Notes: generated from the letters alone by a model not told the origin. A stretch of 64,000 nt of DNA from an uncultured Alphaproteobacteria bacterium (GCA_951812805.1 CATOSZ010000003.1:2186557-2250556), one strand, 5' to 3'. Shown: positions 1 to 9,125, counted from the first letter of the stretch. Program-made: numbers and translations.

Positions 1-806
1 GCGGCGTCCTTGGCACCGGTCTTGGGATTGATGTGGTAGTCGGCATGCCGACGGCGGTAGCGCAGCGCGTCGCCATGGGCACCGCCGTAGGGCAGCGCGC
101 CCTGGGTCGCCGCGTAATAGGCGAGGATATCGGTGATGTTGAGCGGCCCTTTGACCACCGGCGGGATCTCCTGGCCGTCTTCGATATCGTCCCAGTAGAG
201 CGGCTCGGCGCCCCGGCGCGGCTCCGCCAGCACTTCGGCCTCGATCTCGGCCAGGGCTTCGGGGGTGTAGCGTTCTGGTTCGGCCATCTGTGGCGGGGCC
301 GCATCGCCGCGCTCGGCCTTCAGGGCGTCGCCGCGCGGTGTGCGGGCGCAATGGCCGATCGCCGTCGCCGCCAGGCGGTCGTGCTGGTTGAAATAGCGCA
401 CCTCGCCCGACTGCAGAGCCCAGCGCTTGAAGCGCCGGCCGGACTTCACCTGTTGGCTGATCATCCGCACGTCGACATGGAAACGATCATCGACGCGGAT
501 CGGCTCGTACCAGGTCCAATCGGTGCCGGCATAGACCCACTGCACGCCGGACAGCTTCGGCGCCACGATGGTGCTGTCGACCGCATAGAGAATACATGGC
601 GGCGCCAGCATGGTGCCGGCCGCCGATGCCGGGCCGTAATCCGGGTCCAGCCACAGCGGATTATCGTCGCCGACGCCCCAGGCAAAATGGCGGATGGCAT
701 CGCGGCTCGTCGTCTCGATCCACTGCATGCGGGCGCGGCGCAGCGGCTCGCCGATCAGGCTGGCCGCCTCCGCCAGGCGTTCCTCGGTGATCTGACCCCA
801 GCTCAT
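1..806 (-). CDS. MaoC / FAS1-like acyl dehydratase, C-terminus cut by window edge
   Basis: The minus-strand frame opens with MSWGQITEERL at 806 and stays open to base 1, so about 268 residues are visible and the C-terminal part is missing. An N-terminal hot-dog-like region runs over about residues 25-140 (HFAWGVGDDNPLW, then a central APPCILYAVDS stretch). This is the pattern of the FAS1-like N-terminal domain of MaoC-family acyl dehydratases, which hydrate or dehydrate acyl-CoA or related thioesters. A second domain begins near residue 200 (EDIEDGQEIPP). It lies 14 nt downstream of the LLM oxidoreductase gene and is probably the last visible gene of the operon descending from 5597. The substrate cannot be read from sequence. 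Confidence 0.8.
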   Translation of the reverse strand, partial: MSWGQITEERLAEAASLIGEPLRRARMQWIETTSRDAIRHFAWGVGDDNPLWLDPDYGPASAAGTMLAPPCILYAVDSTIVAPKLSGVQWVYAGTDWTWYEPIRVDDRFHVDVRMISQQVKSGRRFKRWALQSGEVRYFNQHDRLAATAIGHCARTPRGDALKAERGDAAPPQMAEPERYTPEALAEIEAEVLAEPRRGAEPLYWDDIEDGQEIPPVVKGPLNITDILAYYAATQGALPYGGAHGDALRYRRRHADYHINPKTGAKDA

Positions 807-820
807 GCGCCGATGCCCGG

Positions 821-1906
821 TCAGGCCGCCTCGCTGTCCGCGGGATCGCTGCCGCCGACATGCGGCATCACTTCCTCCGAGAACAGGCGCAGCATGTCGA
901 GGGTCTGCTGTTGGCCGTAGTAGGGCGGGTAATGCAGCATGATCGACGTGATGCCGACGGCGCGGAATTCTTCGATCTTACGGATGACCGTGTCGGGGGA
1001 GCCGTGCAGAATCGTCGTCTCGCTCAGATGCTCGTAGGAAAACTGATCGTCGTCGGATTTCTCCGTGACGTCGCCCAGGTAACCGCCGGTGTTCCCGCCG
1101 GAGAGGAAGGTCCGCATGTGGTGGGTAATGCCCGCCTCGCTCTCCTCCCGGGCCTTGGCGTCGGTCGGCGCCACATAGACCATGCGGACCACGTCGACCT
1201 GGCCGAAGGCCGGGTTCTGGTTCAGCGGCGCCGGCGCCTCGTGCATGTGCTTGCGATAGAATTCGACATGCTCGCCGATGGTTTCGACCGAGGGCAGCGA
1301 GGATTGCATCAGGCCGAAGCCGTTGCGTGCCGCATTGGCCATCGAGCGTTCCGTGCCCGCGCCCATGTAGAAGGGCGGATGGGGCTGCTGGATCGGCTGC
1401 GGGAAGATCTCGTAGGCCTCGTCCATCTTGAACTGGAAGTGGGTGCCGGCGGCGTTCACCCGCTTCTCGTGGAAGCCCTGCAGGATGAGCGGGATCGCCT
1501 CTTCCTGGATTTCGCGGCGGCGTTCGTAATCGATGCCCAGCCCTTCGAATTCATAGGGCCGGTAGCCGGAGCCGAGACCGAGCTGGAAGCGGCCCTCGCT
1601 CAGGATATCGACGAAGGCGGCATTCTCGACGATGCGCATGGGATGGTGCAGCGGCACCACCATGACGGCCGCGCCGAGCTTGATGCGCGAGGTCTTGGCC
1701 GCGAGATAGGAAAGGTAGCTGAAGGGATCCGGCAGGATCCCGTAGGTGTTCGAGAAGTGATGCTCGGCGATCCAGACGCTGTCGAAGCCCAGCCGCTCCG
1801 CCTCGACGATTTCGCGCGTGACCCGGGCGTGGATCGCCTGGTGGGGATAGGGCTCCGACGTCGGGTCGGGGTGCGAGGTGAAGAGAATGCCGAACTTCAT
1901 GCCCAT
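821..1906 (-). CDS. LLM-class flavin-dependent oxidoreductase
   Basis: This 361-residue protein has the hallmarks of bacterial luciferase-like TIM-barrel monooxygenases. It has an N-terminal KFGILFTSHPDP strand, WIAEHHFSN near residue 47, an HHPMRIVENAAFVDILSEGR stretch, and GLGSGYRP for flavin phosphate binding. The family uses FMNH2 or F420H2 to oxidise small organic substrates. Starts at 1906 (MGMKF) and 1900 (MKF) are both possible. It sits between the TauD-type dioxygenase (29 nt upstream) and the MaoC gene, so a shared catabolic pathway is likely. A second LLM enzyme of similar size lies at 42221-43297. Family assignment is firm; substrate is unknown. Confidence 0.9.
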   Translation of the reverse strand: MGMKFGILFTSHPDPTSEPYPHQAIHARVTREIVEAERLGFDSVWIAEHHFSNTYGILPDPFSYLSYLAAKTSRIKLGAAVMVVPLHHPMRIVENAAFVDILSEGRFQLGLGSGYRPYEFEGLGIDYERRREIQEEAIPLILQGFHEKRVNAAGTHFQFKMDEAYEIFPQPIQQPHPPFYMGAGTERSMANAARNGFGLMQSSLPSVETIGEHVEFYRKHMHEAPAPLNQNPAFGQVDVVRMVYVAPTDAKAREESEAGITHHMRTFLSGGNTGGYLGDVTEKSDDDQFSYEHLSETTILHGSPDTVIRKIEEFRAVGITSIMLHYPPYYGQQQTLDMLRLFSEEVMPHVGGSDPADSEAA

Positions 1907-1935
1907 CTAGGCCTTTCTGTACGCGTGATTTTGGA

Positions 1936-2817
1936 TCAGGCCGCCTGCGCCGCCGTCGGCCCGTCGCCCGCCAGTGTCGTGCGCCGCATGTCGCGCGGCT
2001 CCTGGTCGGGGAAGGGACGGGCCCGGTGCATGGTCTGCCGGTTGTCCCACATGACGATGTCGCCGACCTGCCATTCGTGCGCGTGCACGAACTGGCGTTG
2101 CGTCGCGTGCTCGATCAGGTCGCGCAGGAAGGCGCGGGCCTCCGGCACCGGCCAGCCGATGATTCCGCCTGCATGGCTGGAGAGATAGAGCGACTTGCGC
2201 CCCGTCACCGGGTGGGTGCGCACCAGGGTCTGGCGTACGGGTGCGAAACGCTCCCGCTCCTCCGCCGTGAAATCGGTGAAGCCGATGAGGCTGCGCGAGT
2301 ACATCTGTGAATGCTCGCAGACCTGGCCCTCGCATTCCGCTTGTGTCTCCGCGTCGAGCGCGTCCCAGGCCGCCCGCATGTCGGCGAACTCGGTGTTGCC
2401 GCCCTTCGAGGGCACGGACAAACCATGCAGGATGGAATACCTGGCTGGCGTCGGCTTGAAGGAGCTGTCGGAATGCCAAAGCCGGTTGCCGATGGCGAAG
2501 AGGCGGCGCCGGTCGTCGCGGGGCAGCGGCTTCTCGTGGCGATCGAGGTTGGAGACGTCGGCGAAACTGGTCGGCCAGCGATAATCCTCCGGCGCGCGCA
2601 GGCTGGTGCCGATCGCATGCTCGATCTCGCCGAGCTTGAGGGTGAAGTCCATCTGCTGTTCCGCGCTCAGCACCGGGCCGCGGATCGCGAGGACGGCGTA
2701 TTCGTCCATGCCCCGGTGGATGGCCAGCGCGTCGTCGGGGCTGATCGGCGTGCGGAGATCGAGGCCGCTGACCTCGCCCGCGAAGCAGGGACCCGCCTGG
2801 CGGATGGACATCGTCAT
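1936..2817 (-). CDS. TauD/TfdA-family Fe(II)/2-oxoglutarate dioxygenase
   Basis: The 293-residue protein carries the iron-binding facial triad of the TauD/TfdA family: H115-x-D117 in NRLWHSDSSF and a distal H264 in NRQTMHRARPF. Downstream arginines (R275, R279) are candidates for the 2-oxoglutarate carboxylate. Family members hydroxylate or cleave sulfonates, aryloxyacetates and other small acids. The start at 2817 is preceded by a GGAGG ribosome site about 9 nt away. It sits between the phosphofructokinase-like gene and the LLM oxidoreductase on the same strand. Two oxidative enzymes beside a MaoC dehydratase suggest breakdown of an ether, sulfonate or branched acid. The family call is strong; the substrate is not known. 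Confidence 0.9.
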   Translation of the reverse strand: MTMSIRQAGPCFAGEVSGLDLRTPISPDDALAIHRGMDEYAVLAIRGPVLSAEQQMDFTLKLGEIEHAIGTSLRAPEDYRWPTSFADVSNLDRHEKPLPRDDRRRLFAIGNRLWHSDSSFKPTPARYSILHGLSVPSKGGNTEFADMRAAWDALDAETQAECEGQVCEHSQMYSRSLIGFTDFTAEERERFAPVRQTLVRTHPVTGRKSLYLSSHAGGIIGWPVPEARAFLRDLIEHATQRQFVHAHEWQVGDIVMWDNRQTMHRARPFPDQEPRDMRRTTLAGDGPTAAQAA

Positions 2818-2883
2818 TGTCCGGCCCTCCGGTTGGTTTCTAAGCCGCGTTCGATTTTATCGCGGCGGTGGTCGGCAAACAAC

Positions 2884-3870
2884 TCAGGCGGCGGGTCGGA
2901 AAAAGGGCGGGGCCGTGCCGATCACGGGCGCCAGCCGGTCGGCGTAGCGGCTGGAGACATGCGGCGGCCGGGCGGACAGCAGATCGGCGGGGAACGGGCG
3001 GACCGGGCCCGCAGACGGCATGTCGTCTTCCGCCATGGCGAGGCGGGCGGCTTCAGTGGCGAGATCGATGTCTTCCGTGATCGCCTCGGCGGTGCGCAGC
3101 AGCGGGCCGAGGCCCAGGCGCCGCCAGGGCACCGGGCCCGCCACCGCGCCTTCGTTGGCGACGACGACGGCACGCCCGAACAGGCCGAGCAGGCGGTCGA
3201 CGTCGCCCGGCAGGCGTTCGGGGTCGAGGCCGCGTTCCGGAGTCAAGACCAGATGGGGCGGATCGTCATACTCGGCCCGGAAGGCGCAGGCGGCCGCGGC
3301 CAACCACCCGGTCCCGCCGCCCGGCACTTCGACCAGGGCGACCCGCTCGCCCTCCCGCGTCGCGCGCAGGTCACGGTCGACGCCGCGCACGGCGAGCGCC
3401 AGGGCGCGCGCGGCGCTGGCGAAGCCGGGGGTGAAGTCCCGGCCTTCGATGTCGTTGCAGATCGTGTTCGCCACGCCGGTCACCGCAACGGGCCAGCCCT
3501 GTGTCTCGGCAAAAGCGGCAAAATCCGCCAGGGCGGCGAGCGCCGCACGGTCGGCGATGGCGAGCAGCTTCCGCCCGTCCCGTGCCCGCATGAGGTCGAG
3601 GATGCGGGAATAGTCGACCTCGTCCGGCGAGTGGACCGAACTGCCGAGCCAGGCTCCCGGCGTTCGGGCCAGCGCCGCCCGCATTTCGCCCGCGTCCTCC
3701 GCCATCAGGTCCGTCAGTTCGACGAGATCCGTTCGCGCAGCACCGGCAAAGCCGTTCGGCAGGCCGAAGACACGTGCGAAGGACGGGCCTGCGGCCGCCA
3801 GGACCGCGCAGAGCAGATGGTTCGAAACCGGTGTCGGCCGACCGCCGTGCAGGATGAAAAGCGCCGTCAC
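2884..3870 (-). CDS. Phosphofructokinase-fold protein with altered active site
   Basis: This 328-residue protein follows the phosphofructokinase fold from end to end: HGGRPTPVSN (usual GGxxPGxN loop), GFAGAARTDLVEL, RTPGAWLGSS (usual GxxLGSSR), WPVAVTGVANTICNDIEG at about 127-143, HLVLTPERG and VVVANEGAV. Two catalytic elements are changed. The usual TIDND reads TICND, so the proton-abstracting Asp is Cys138, and the GGDGS phosphoryl-donor loop appears as ADRAA near 107-111. Normal 6-phosphofructokinase activity is therefore unlikely. The gene starts with GTG, 8 nt after the ThDP enzyme, so the two are probably translated together. It may be a divergent kinase for another substrate or a non-catalytic partner. 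Confidence 0.75.
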   Translation of the reverse strand: MTALFILHGGRPTPVSNHLLCAVLAAAGPSFARVFGLPNGFAGAARTDLVELTDLMAEDAGEMRAALARTPGAWLGSSVHSPDEVDYSRILDLMRARDGRKLLAIADRAALAALADFAAFAETQGWPVAVTGVANTICNDIEGRDFTPGFASAARALALAVRGVDRDLRATREGERVALVEVPGGGTGWLAAAACAFRAEYDDPPHLVLTPERGLDPERLPGDVDRLLGLFGRAVVVANEGAVAGPVPWRRLGLGPLLRTAEAITEDIDLATEAARLAMAEDDMPSAGPVRPFPADLLSARPPHVSSRYADRLAPVIGTAPPFFRPAA

Positions 3871-3878
3871 TCCCGCCC

Positions 3879-5597
3879 TCAGTCCCCCTTGCTTTCATGC
3901 GCATGGAACTCGTGCATGAAGGCGGCGGCGACGTCGGCGTTCAGCTTGGCGTCGATCAGGATCGGCCCGTCGGGATTGGCGAGCAGGGGTTGCAGCGCGC
4001 GGATGTCCTCGACCGTGCGCACGGTCGCCGCCTCAAAGCCGAAGCCCTCGGCGATCGGCGCATAGTCGACGTCCGGGAACACCGACTTGGCGATCGGCAG
4101 CTGCCACATGCGCAGGAAATGCACCTCGGCCCCGTAGGCACAGTCGTTCATCACCAGGATCACGAGGGGCAGGTCTTCGCGGACCACGGTCTCCAACTCA
4201 CCCAGCGTCATCAAGAAGCCGCCGTCGCCGATGACGAGCATCGTCGTCTCGTCCGGCCGGCCCCGCGCGAAGCCGAGCGCCGCGCCGAAGCCGATGCCGA
4301 TCGAGGCGAAGTCGTTGGTGAACTTGAAATGGTCCGGCCCCGTACAGGTGAGATAGGGCACGACGCCCAGGAAGTTGCCGGCATCGAAGACCAGATTGCG
4401 CTTGGCCGGCAGCAGCTTGTCGATCTCGACGCCGACGGTCCGCGGATCGAGGGTGCGGGCGGTGTTCTGTGGCTGGAAATCCTTGGTGTTGTCGAAGTCG
4501 GCGAGCGCCCGGCGCGTTTCCTCGACATGGAAGGGCTTGTCTTCGCCCGCGCGCTCGTCCACCGCCGCGGTGATCTGTTCCGCGACCAGCCTGGCGTCGC
4601 CGACGATGGAGATGTCGGCCGTCGACCATTGGCTGATGGCGGCACGGTTGCGGTCGATATGCACCAGCGGCGCGTCGGGCAGGCTCTCGCCGAAGCTGGT
4701 GGTGAAGAAGTTCAACCCCGCGCCGAAGGCCAGCACGCAGTCCGCCTGTTCGATCATCCGCCGCCCCGCGGAATGGGAGAACGAGCCGATGATGCCGACA
4801 TTGTAGGGATTGCCGCGGAACATGCCGTTGCCGCGCGCCGTGGTCGCCAGCACGCCGCCGACCTTCTCCGCCAGCGCCTCCAACGCGTCCTTGGCGCCGC
4901 CGCGATGTACGCCGAGACCGCCGATGATCAAGGGCCGCTTCGAGCGGGCGAGCAGCGCGGCCGCGGCCTCGACCGCCTGCGGCCGGCCGGGCTGTGGGGC
5001 AATCGGTGTCATGTCGCGCGCGGGCGGCGGTGACTCCTCCGCCACCACCGTCTCGGACAACTGCACGGAGGTCGGCAGCAGCAGCGCCGCGGCGCCGCCC
5101 TTGGCGACGGCGGCGAGCGCGTCGGCCAGCGTCGCGCGCGCCGCGTCGGCGCTGGTCGCGACGAAGGTCCTGAGGCCCGCGGCGTTCAGCACGCCCACGG
5201 CGTTGAAACCCTTGTAGTCGGGACCGAGCGTGTTGATCGCCCCGTCGGTCACCGGCGCCTCGCCATACATGATCAGCACCCGGTTGCCGCCCCGGCTGGC
5301 GAAGACGGAGCCATGCAGGCCGTTCGCCGTCGCCGGCCCTCGCCCGATCATCGCGACGCCGATCCGCCCCGTGGCGGCGGCATAGCCGTCCGCCGCCGCA
5401 ACGGCGACGTTTTCGTGCCGGGCGCCCTTGAACTCGATCCCCATGGTGTCGAGCGTCACGGCGAAAACCGCCGTATCGTCACTCATCAACCCAAAGACCA
5501 CCTCGACGCCGTGCGCCTTAAGGTCTTCCGCCAGCAACTGATAGGCGGGCGCCCGGCGGCCCCCGCTCGCGCCCTGATCCTGCATCGCGACCGACAT
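3879..5597 (-). CDS. Thiamine-diphosphate-dependent enzyme, acetolactate synthase-like
   Basis: The protein (572 residues from ATG 5597) has the three-domain layout of the acetolactate synthase / benzoylformate decarboxylase superfamily. The N-terminal pyrimidine-binding domain carries the conserved glutamate (ARHENVAVAAADGYA). The middle domain contains RPLIIGGLGVH. The C-terminal domain carries the ThDP-Mg motif GDGGFLMTLGELETV followed by NDCAYG. A TTG six bases upstream is in frame, but GGAGGA stands about 7 nt before ATG 5597, so the ATG is preferred. It is the first gene of the minus-strand string ending at the window edge and is followed 8 nt later by the phosphofructokinase-fold gene. 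The actual 2-oxoacid substrate cannot be told. Confidence 0.88.
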   Translation of the reverse strand: MSVAMQDQGASGGRRAPAYQLLAEDLKAHGVEVVFGLMSDDTAVFAVTLDTMGIEFKGARHENVAVAAADGYAAATGRIGVAMIGRGPATANGLHGSVFASRGGNRVLIMYGEAPVTDGAINTLGPDYKGFNAVGVLNAAGLRTFVATSADAARATLADALAAVAKGGAAALLLPTSVQLSETVVAEESPPPARDMTPIAPQPGRPQAVEAAAALLARSKRPLIIGGLGVHRGGAKDALEALAEKVGGVLATTARGNGMFRGNPYNVGIIGSFSHSAGRRMIEQADCVLAFGAGLNFFTTSFGESLPDAPLVHIDRNRAAISQWSTADISIVGDARLVAEQITAAVDERAGEDKPFHVEETRRALADFDNTKDFQPQNTARTLDPRTVGVEIDKLLPAKRNLVFDAGNFLGVVPYLTCTGPDHFKFTNDFASIGIGFGAALGFARGRPDETTMLVIGDGGFLMTLGELETVVREDLPLVILVMNDCAYGAEVHFLRMWQLPIAKSVFPDVDYAPIAEGFGFEAATVRTVEDIRALQPLLANPDGPILIDAKLNADVAAAFMHEFHAHESKGD

Positions 5598-5859
5598 GCT
5601 CAAGTCCTCCCTGAAATTCGTCGCGTCGAGTATAGGGAGCGGCGGGACGGGCGCAAAATTTGCTCGGATTCAAGGCGGCGGATTCGGAAGTCGACCGTGC
5701 GGCGCCTGCGACGACTGGACGACGGGATTCCTGCGGCAGACGCGGGGGGCGTTGGGCATGGCATCGGCTTATCAAGAATTTTCTTGTTCTATTGAGAAGG
5801 GTCATGCGATTGTTGGTTCCACGCAGCTTTTGGCGCCTATTGGTATTGTTTAAGGGCAA

Positions 5860-6432
5860 ATGGAAGCATTCCGACAAAATTTCACCAACGGCCTCGCACT
5901 CGCGGTTTTTCGAAAACTCGATAGCGAGGATTTTGTGATCACGACCACTCAGACGATCCTGTGGCTCGTTCTTTCCGTCGGGATGGATGTCGCCTATGAG
6001 ATGGGCATGGCTCTGATGCCGAATTCTGACACGATGTTCCATACTTCGATAATCATCTCTGATGTGACTGGGATTGTCGTCGCGTGCGCCTTGATCTCCC
6101 TCATCGATCGGAGGGCTTCAGCCTTTGGTGCAGTCGTAATCGGGACAACGTCGGCTTATGTCCCTTTCTTCGCACTGCTTTTTGTTATCGATGCGTTTTG
6201 TTATGCGAGTGGGATCTATTCCGCAATGGATGCGCAAGAAGAGGGAAGCACATTGGGTCTCGTCGTTGCGCTCCTCCATTTGGCGATCATGTGCTGGGGC
6301 CTGGTCGTCGTCTTTCTGGCGATACGCTATTCTCTCGACGCCGGACGATTGAGGGGAGTTGTATATTTCATCCTCTACTTTGTGGGTCTCCTTCCTGGGC
6401 TATTTGCCTCTCTCTCTGTCCAGTATTCTTGA
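5860..6432 (+). CDS. Small polytopic membrane protein, paralog of the gene at 8409
   Basis: I do not recognise this 190-residue protein. It has about five hydrophobic segments (roughly 31-52, 61-81, 86-116, 132-155 and 166-187), a short cytoplasmic-looking N-terminus and no signal peptide. The N-terminal block FRQN...RKLDSEDF and a PNSDT motif after the first membrane segment recur in the gene at 8409, showing a duplication. Local base composition is lower in GC than the flanking catabolic genes, hinting at a different history. The two copies enclose a rhodanese and a caspase-like protease, so a common role with them is possible. ATG 5860 is the only sensible start. Confidence 0.7.
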   Translation: MEAFRQNFTNGLALAVFRKLDSEDFVITTTQTILWLVLSVGMDVAYEMGMALMPNSDTMFHTSIIISDVTGIVVACALISLIDRRASAFGAVVIGTTSAYVPFFALLFVIDAFCYASGIYSAMDAQEEGSTLGLVVALLHLAIMCWGLVVVFLAIRYSLDAGRLRGVVYFILYFVGLLPGLFASLSVQYS

Positions 6433-6542
6433 TCCTAGCCTCTTCGATATCTTTGGTGCTTGGAGGCGACGGTAATGCAACGAGTCCAAAGTTTGCTAAG
6501 CTCGCCGCCTCTGAAGCGTTCTGGACGAGGGAGACGGGTTGG

Positions 6543-6920
6543 ATGACCAAATCGATCATGGAGCGTGTCGCGGCGGCCAAGGCCGCGGTGCCGGAGATTT
6601 CGGCGGACGAGGTCAAGGCCCTGCTGGGGCGCGAGGACGTGCTGATCGTCGACGTTCGTGAGGATAACGAGGTCGCGGCGAGCGGCAAGGTCAAGGGCGC
6701 GGTGCACGTCTCCCGCGGCATGCTGGAGTTTCGCGCCGACGATTCCACGCCCCTCCACGATCCGGCCTTCGCCCGGGACAAGACGGTGATCCTCTATTGC
6801 GCGTCCGGTGGCCGCTCGGCGCTCGGCGGCCAGGCCCTCCAGGACCTCGGCTATGGCGACGTGCGCAATCTCGGTGGTTTTCAGGGCTGGGTCGATGCCG
6901 GCGGCGAGGTCGAGAGTTGA
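6543..6920 (+). CDS. Rhodanese-domain sulfurtransferase
   Basis: A single 125-residue rhodanese domain. VLIVDVRE at about 33-40 is the CH2A-like segment, and ILYCASGGRSALGG holds the catalytic Cys86 in the loop that carries persulfide. The final NLGGFQGWVDAGG is typical of the family. No signal peptide is present, so it should be cytoplasmic. The frame is open well upstream (to 6084), but ATG 6543 has a GGGAGA ribosome site and gives exactly the domain. Known single-domain rhodaneses move sulfur from thiosulfate or persulfides to cyanide, thiols or protein acceptors. It lies 68 nt before the caspase-like gene. Confidence 0.9.
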   Translation: MTKSIMERVAAAKAAVPEISADEVKALLGREDVLIVDVREDNEVAASGKVKGAVHVSRGMLEFRADDSTPLHDPAFARDKTVILYCASGGRSALGGQALQDLGYGDVRNLGGFQGWVDAGGEVES

Positions 6921-6988
6921 GGGTGCAGGGCGCGCAATTCGGCTATCATTCCTTGTGAGGCGAGGGGCCGCCTGTTCGAGGAGACGTA

Positions 6989-8302
6989 ATGCGTCTGCTG
7001 CCATGGCTCCTGTTCGCGGCTCTTCTGACGGCCACACCGGCGTTTGGCGCCGACGTCGCGTTCGGGCGATATCATGCCTTGATCATCGGTATCGACGACT
7101 ATCGCCATCTGCCGCGCTTGAAGTCCGCGGTGAACGATGCCCGCGCCGTCGATGAGGTGCTGCGGCGCGAATACGGCTATTCGACGACCTTGCTGCTCGA
7201 TCCGACCCGGGCACAGATGCTGCGCGCCTTGGAACGCGCGCGGGAGGAGCTGTCGAATAGCGACAATCTGCTGATCTTCTATGCCGGCCATGGCCAGCTC
7301 GACCGCGCGGCGGACAACGGGTTCTGGCTGCCGGTCGACGCGGAGGCGGACAGCCAGGTCGAGTGGGTGCCCGTCTCGACCGTGACCGGCATGCTCCGCG
7401 CGGCGACGGCGAAGCATGTCCTGGTCATTGCCGACAGTTGCTATTCCGGTACGCTGACGCGCGATGCCCCGGCACCCCTGGCGTCCACCGCCAGGCAAGT
7501 GGAACTGGACCGGATCGCCTCGCTCCGTGCCCGCAAGGCGTTGACCTCCGGCGGCTTGGAGCCGGTCTGGGACGGTGGCGGGGACGGCCATTCCGTCTTC
7601 AGCCGGGCCTTGCTGCGCGCGCTGCGCGGAAACCGTGAAGTCCTCGATGGCTACGGCCTGTTTCGCCAGCTGCGCCGCAACGTCGTCGTCAATGCCGAGC
7701 AGACGCCGACCTATGGCGATATCCGCTTTGCCGGCGACGAAGGTGGCGATTTCCTCTTCGTGCCGTTGTCCCGCGCCCGGGCGACGCCGCCGAAGGCCGC
7801 GGCACCAGCGGCGCCCGCGCCCGCGCCGCCCGACCCGGAGACGGTCTTCTGGCAGTCGATCCAGAACAGTACGGAGGCCGGCGACTACCGGGCCTATCTC
7901 CAGCAGTTTCCCACCGGCGTCTTCGCACCGCTCGCCCGGACTCGGATCGAGCGCCTCACGGCCCCGAAAGAGGTCGATGTCGCGGCGATCGATCCGCGGC
8001 AGGAGGAGATGGAATTGCTGGAGGATTATTTCGAAAACAGCGCGGCGGAGTTCCTGAACGAAATCGAGACGTATGACCAGAGGGAAAACATCCTTTCAGA
8101 CGGCGATGTGGATTCGGCCTTCGCCGCCGCCCTGCGCGGCTATGAAATACTAGCTTACGAGAATGAAGTCTTCACGGTGGATGTCGAAGTTGCCCTCGGC
8201 GGCGGTGCGGAACGCCATCTGGTTCTGCACTTGAGGCGCGTGCACGGTGCCTTTCGCAACCAGTTCTGGCGCAAATACGAGATTGTCGGGCATAGGCGGT
8301 GA
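6989..8302 (+). CDS. Secreted caspase-like (peptidase C14) protein
   Basis: A 437-residue protein with an N-terminal signal peptide (LLPWLLFAALLTATPAFG, likely cut after residue 20). The caspase-hemoglobinase domain covers about residues 27-250. The strand HALIIGIDDY is followed by the catalytic histidine H101 in IFYAGHG and the catalytic cysteine C151 in IADSCYSG. A Pro/Ala linker near 262-285 leads to a C-terminal region with VFWQSIQNSTEAGDYRAYLQQFP, a helical motif often found behind bacterial caspase domains. The last 100 residues (EDYFENSAAEFLNEIETYD onward) resemble nothing I can name. Such metacaspase-like proteins cleave after basic residues, but natural targets are mostly unknown. 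Two related membrane proteins and a rhodanese flank it. Confidence 0.9.
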   Translation: MRLLPWLLFAALLTATPAFGADVAFGRYHALIIGIDDYRHLPRLKSAVNDARAVDEVLRREYGYSTTLLLDPTRAQMLRALERAREELSNSDNLLIFYAGHGQLDRAADNGFWLPVDAEADSQVEWVPVSTVTGMLRAATAKHVLVIADSCYSGTLTRDAPAPLASTARQVELDRIASLRARKALTSGGLEPVWDGGGDGHSVFSRALLRALRGNREVLDGYGLFRQLRRNVVVNAEQTPTYGDIRFAGDEGGDFLFVPLSRARATPPKAAAPAAPAPAPPDPETVFWQSIQNSTEAGDYRAYLQQFPTGVFAPLARTRIERLTAPKEVDVAAIDPRQEEMELLEDYFENSAAEFLNEIETYDQRENILSDGDVDSAFAAALRGYEILAYENEVFTVDVEVALGGGAERHLVLHLRRVHGAFRNQFWRKYEIVGHRR

Positions 8303-8408
8303 CGGGACGGGGTGGGTGATTGGACTGCTCGCTGTGCCGTTTTTTAGATTTGCAAATAATATGTTACCAAGTATTGATTGTGAGAACCTTGATTGTGATT
8401 GTTTGGAC

Positions 8409-8996
8409 ATGGAGATATTCCGACAGAACCTCGTGAGCGGTTTGGAACTCGCGATGTTGCGAAAACTCGATAGCGAGGATTTCGAGGTTACCGTCCCGCA
8501 GACGATAATCTGGCTGCTGCTCTTGAACGCTTTCTATATCGCCGTGGACGTCACCATGACCTTGGTGCCGAATTCCGATACGGAGTTTGATCCGACATAC
8601 ACCTTTGTCGCAATTCTCTTCATGCTCATCGGCTACCTGATTGTTGCCGTCATCGAGCGTCGGGTCCTGGCGTTCGGCGCGCTTGTGATTGCGATTGTGG
8701 CGGGGACGCTTCCCATATGGCTCCTGTACTTCGGCTTCGAGACGGCATTGCATGCGACGGGATTTTACCCCGACCTCGACGCCATCAACGACCCGAAGAG
8801 AACGACCGCGACGGTCGTCCACGCCATCCTTTATTTGGTGGTCAGTCTTGCGATATCTGTGTGGTGGCTGGTCGTCATGTATCGGGCGATCGCTTGTGCG
8901 CTCGATGCCGGTTGGGCACGGACGTCAGCGTACTTCCTGCTGATTCTCGCCGTCGAATGTCTGCCCTCCGCATACTTCATTTACAGCGCTGTATAA
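8409..8996 (+). CDS. Small polytopic membrane protein, paralog of the gene at 5860
   Basis: The 195-residue product from ATG 8409 shares with the protein at 5860 the opening FRQN, RKLDSEDF, the PNSDT motif after the first membrane segment, and the same five-segment hydrophobic profile. The open frame reaches back to 8247, but only the start at 8409 aligns with the paralog, so the upstream 54 codons are left out. I cannot name a family. It follows the caspase-like gene by 106 nt of relatively AT-rich sequence that could hold its own promoter. Its position after the protease, with its sister gene before the rhodanese, suggests a duplicated membrane component of one locus. Confidence 0.72.
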   Translation: MEIFRQNLVSGLELAMLRKLDSEDFEVTVPQTIIWLLLLNAFYIAVDVTMTLVPNSDTEFDPTYTFVAILFMLIGYLIVAVIERRVLAFGALVIAIVAGTLPIWLLYFGFETALHATGFYPDLDAINDPKRTTATVVHAILYLVVSLAISVWWLVVMYRAIACALDAGWARTSAYFLLILAVECLPSAYFIYSAV

Positions 8997-9125
8997 GCTC
9001 GCCGTTCTCGCGCTGCCTTCTTGAACGCACTCTCCTTATTGCCGGAAGGCTGCGGGATGATCGCCGGATGGGCTCACCGCAGGCCGGTTCCGCGCTATAG
9101 TCCACCGGCAAAGGGAGGACATTGC

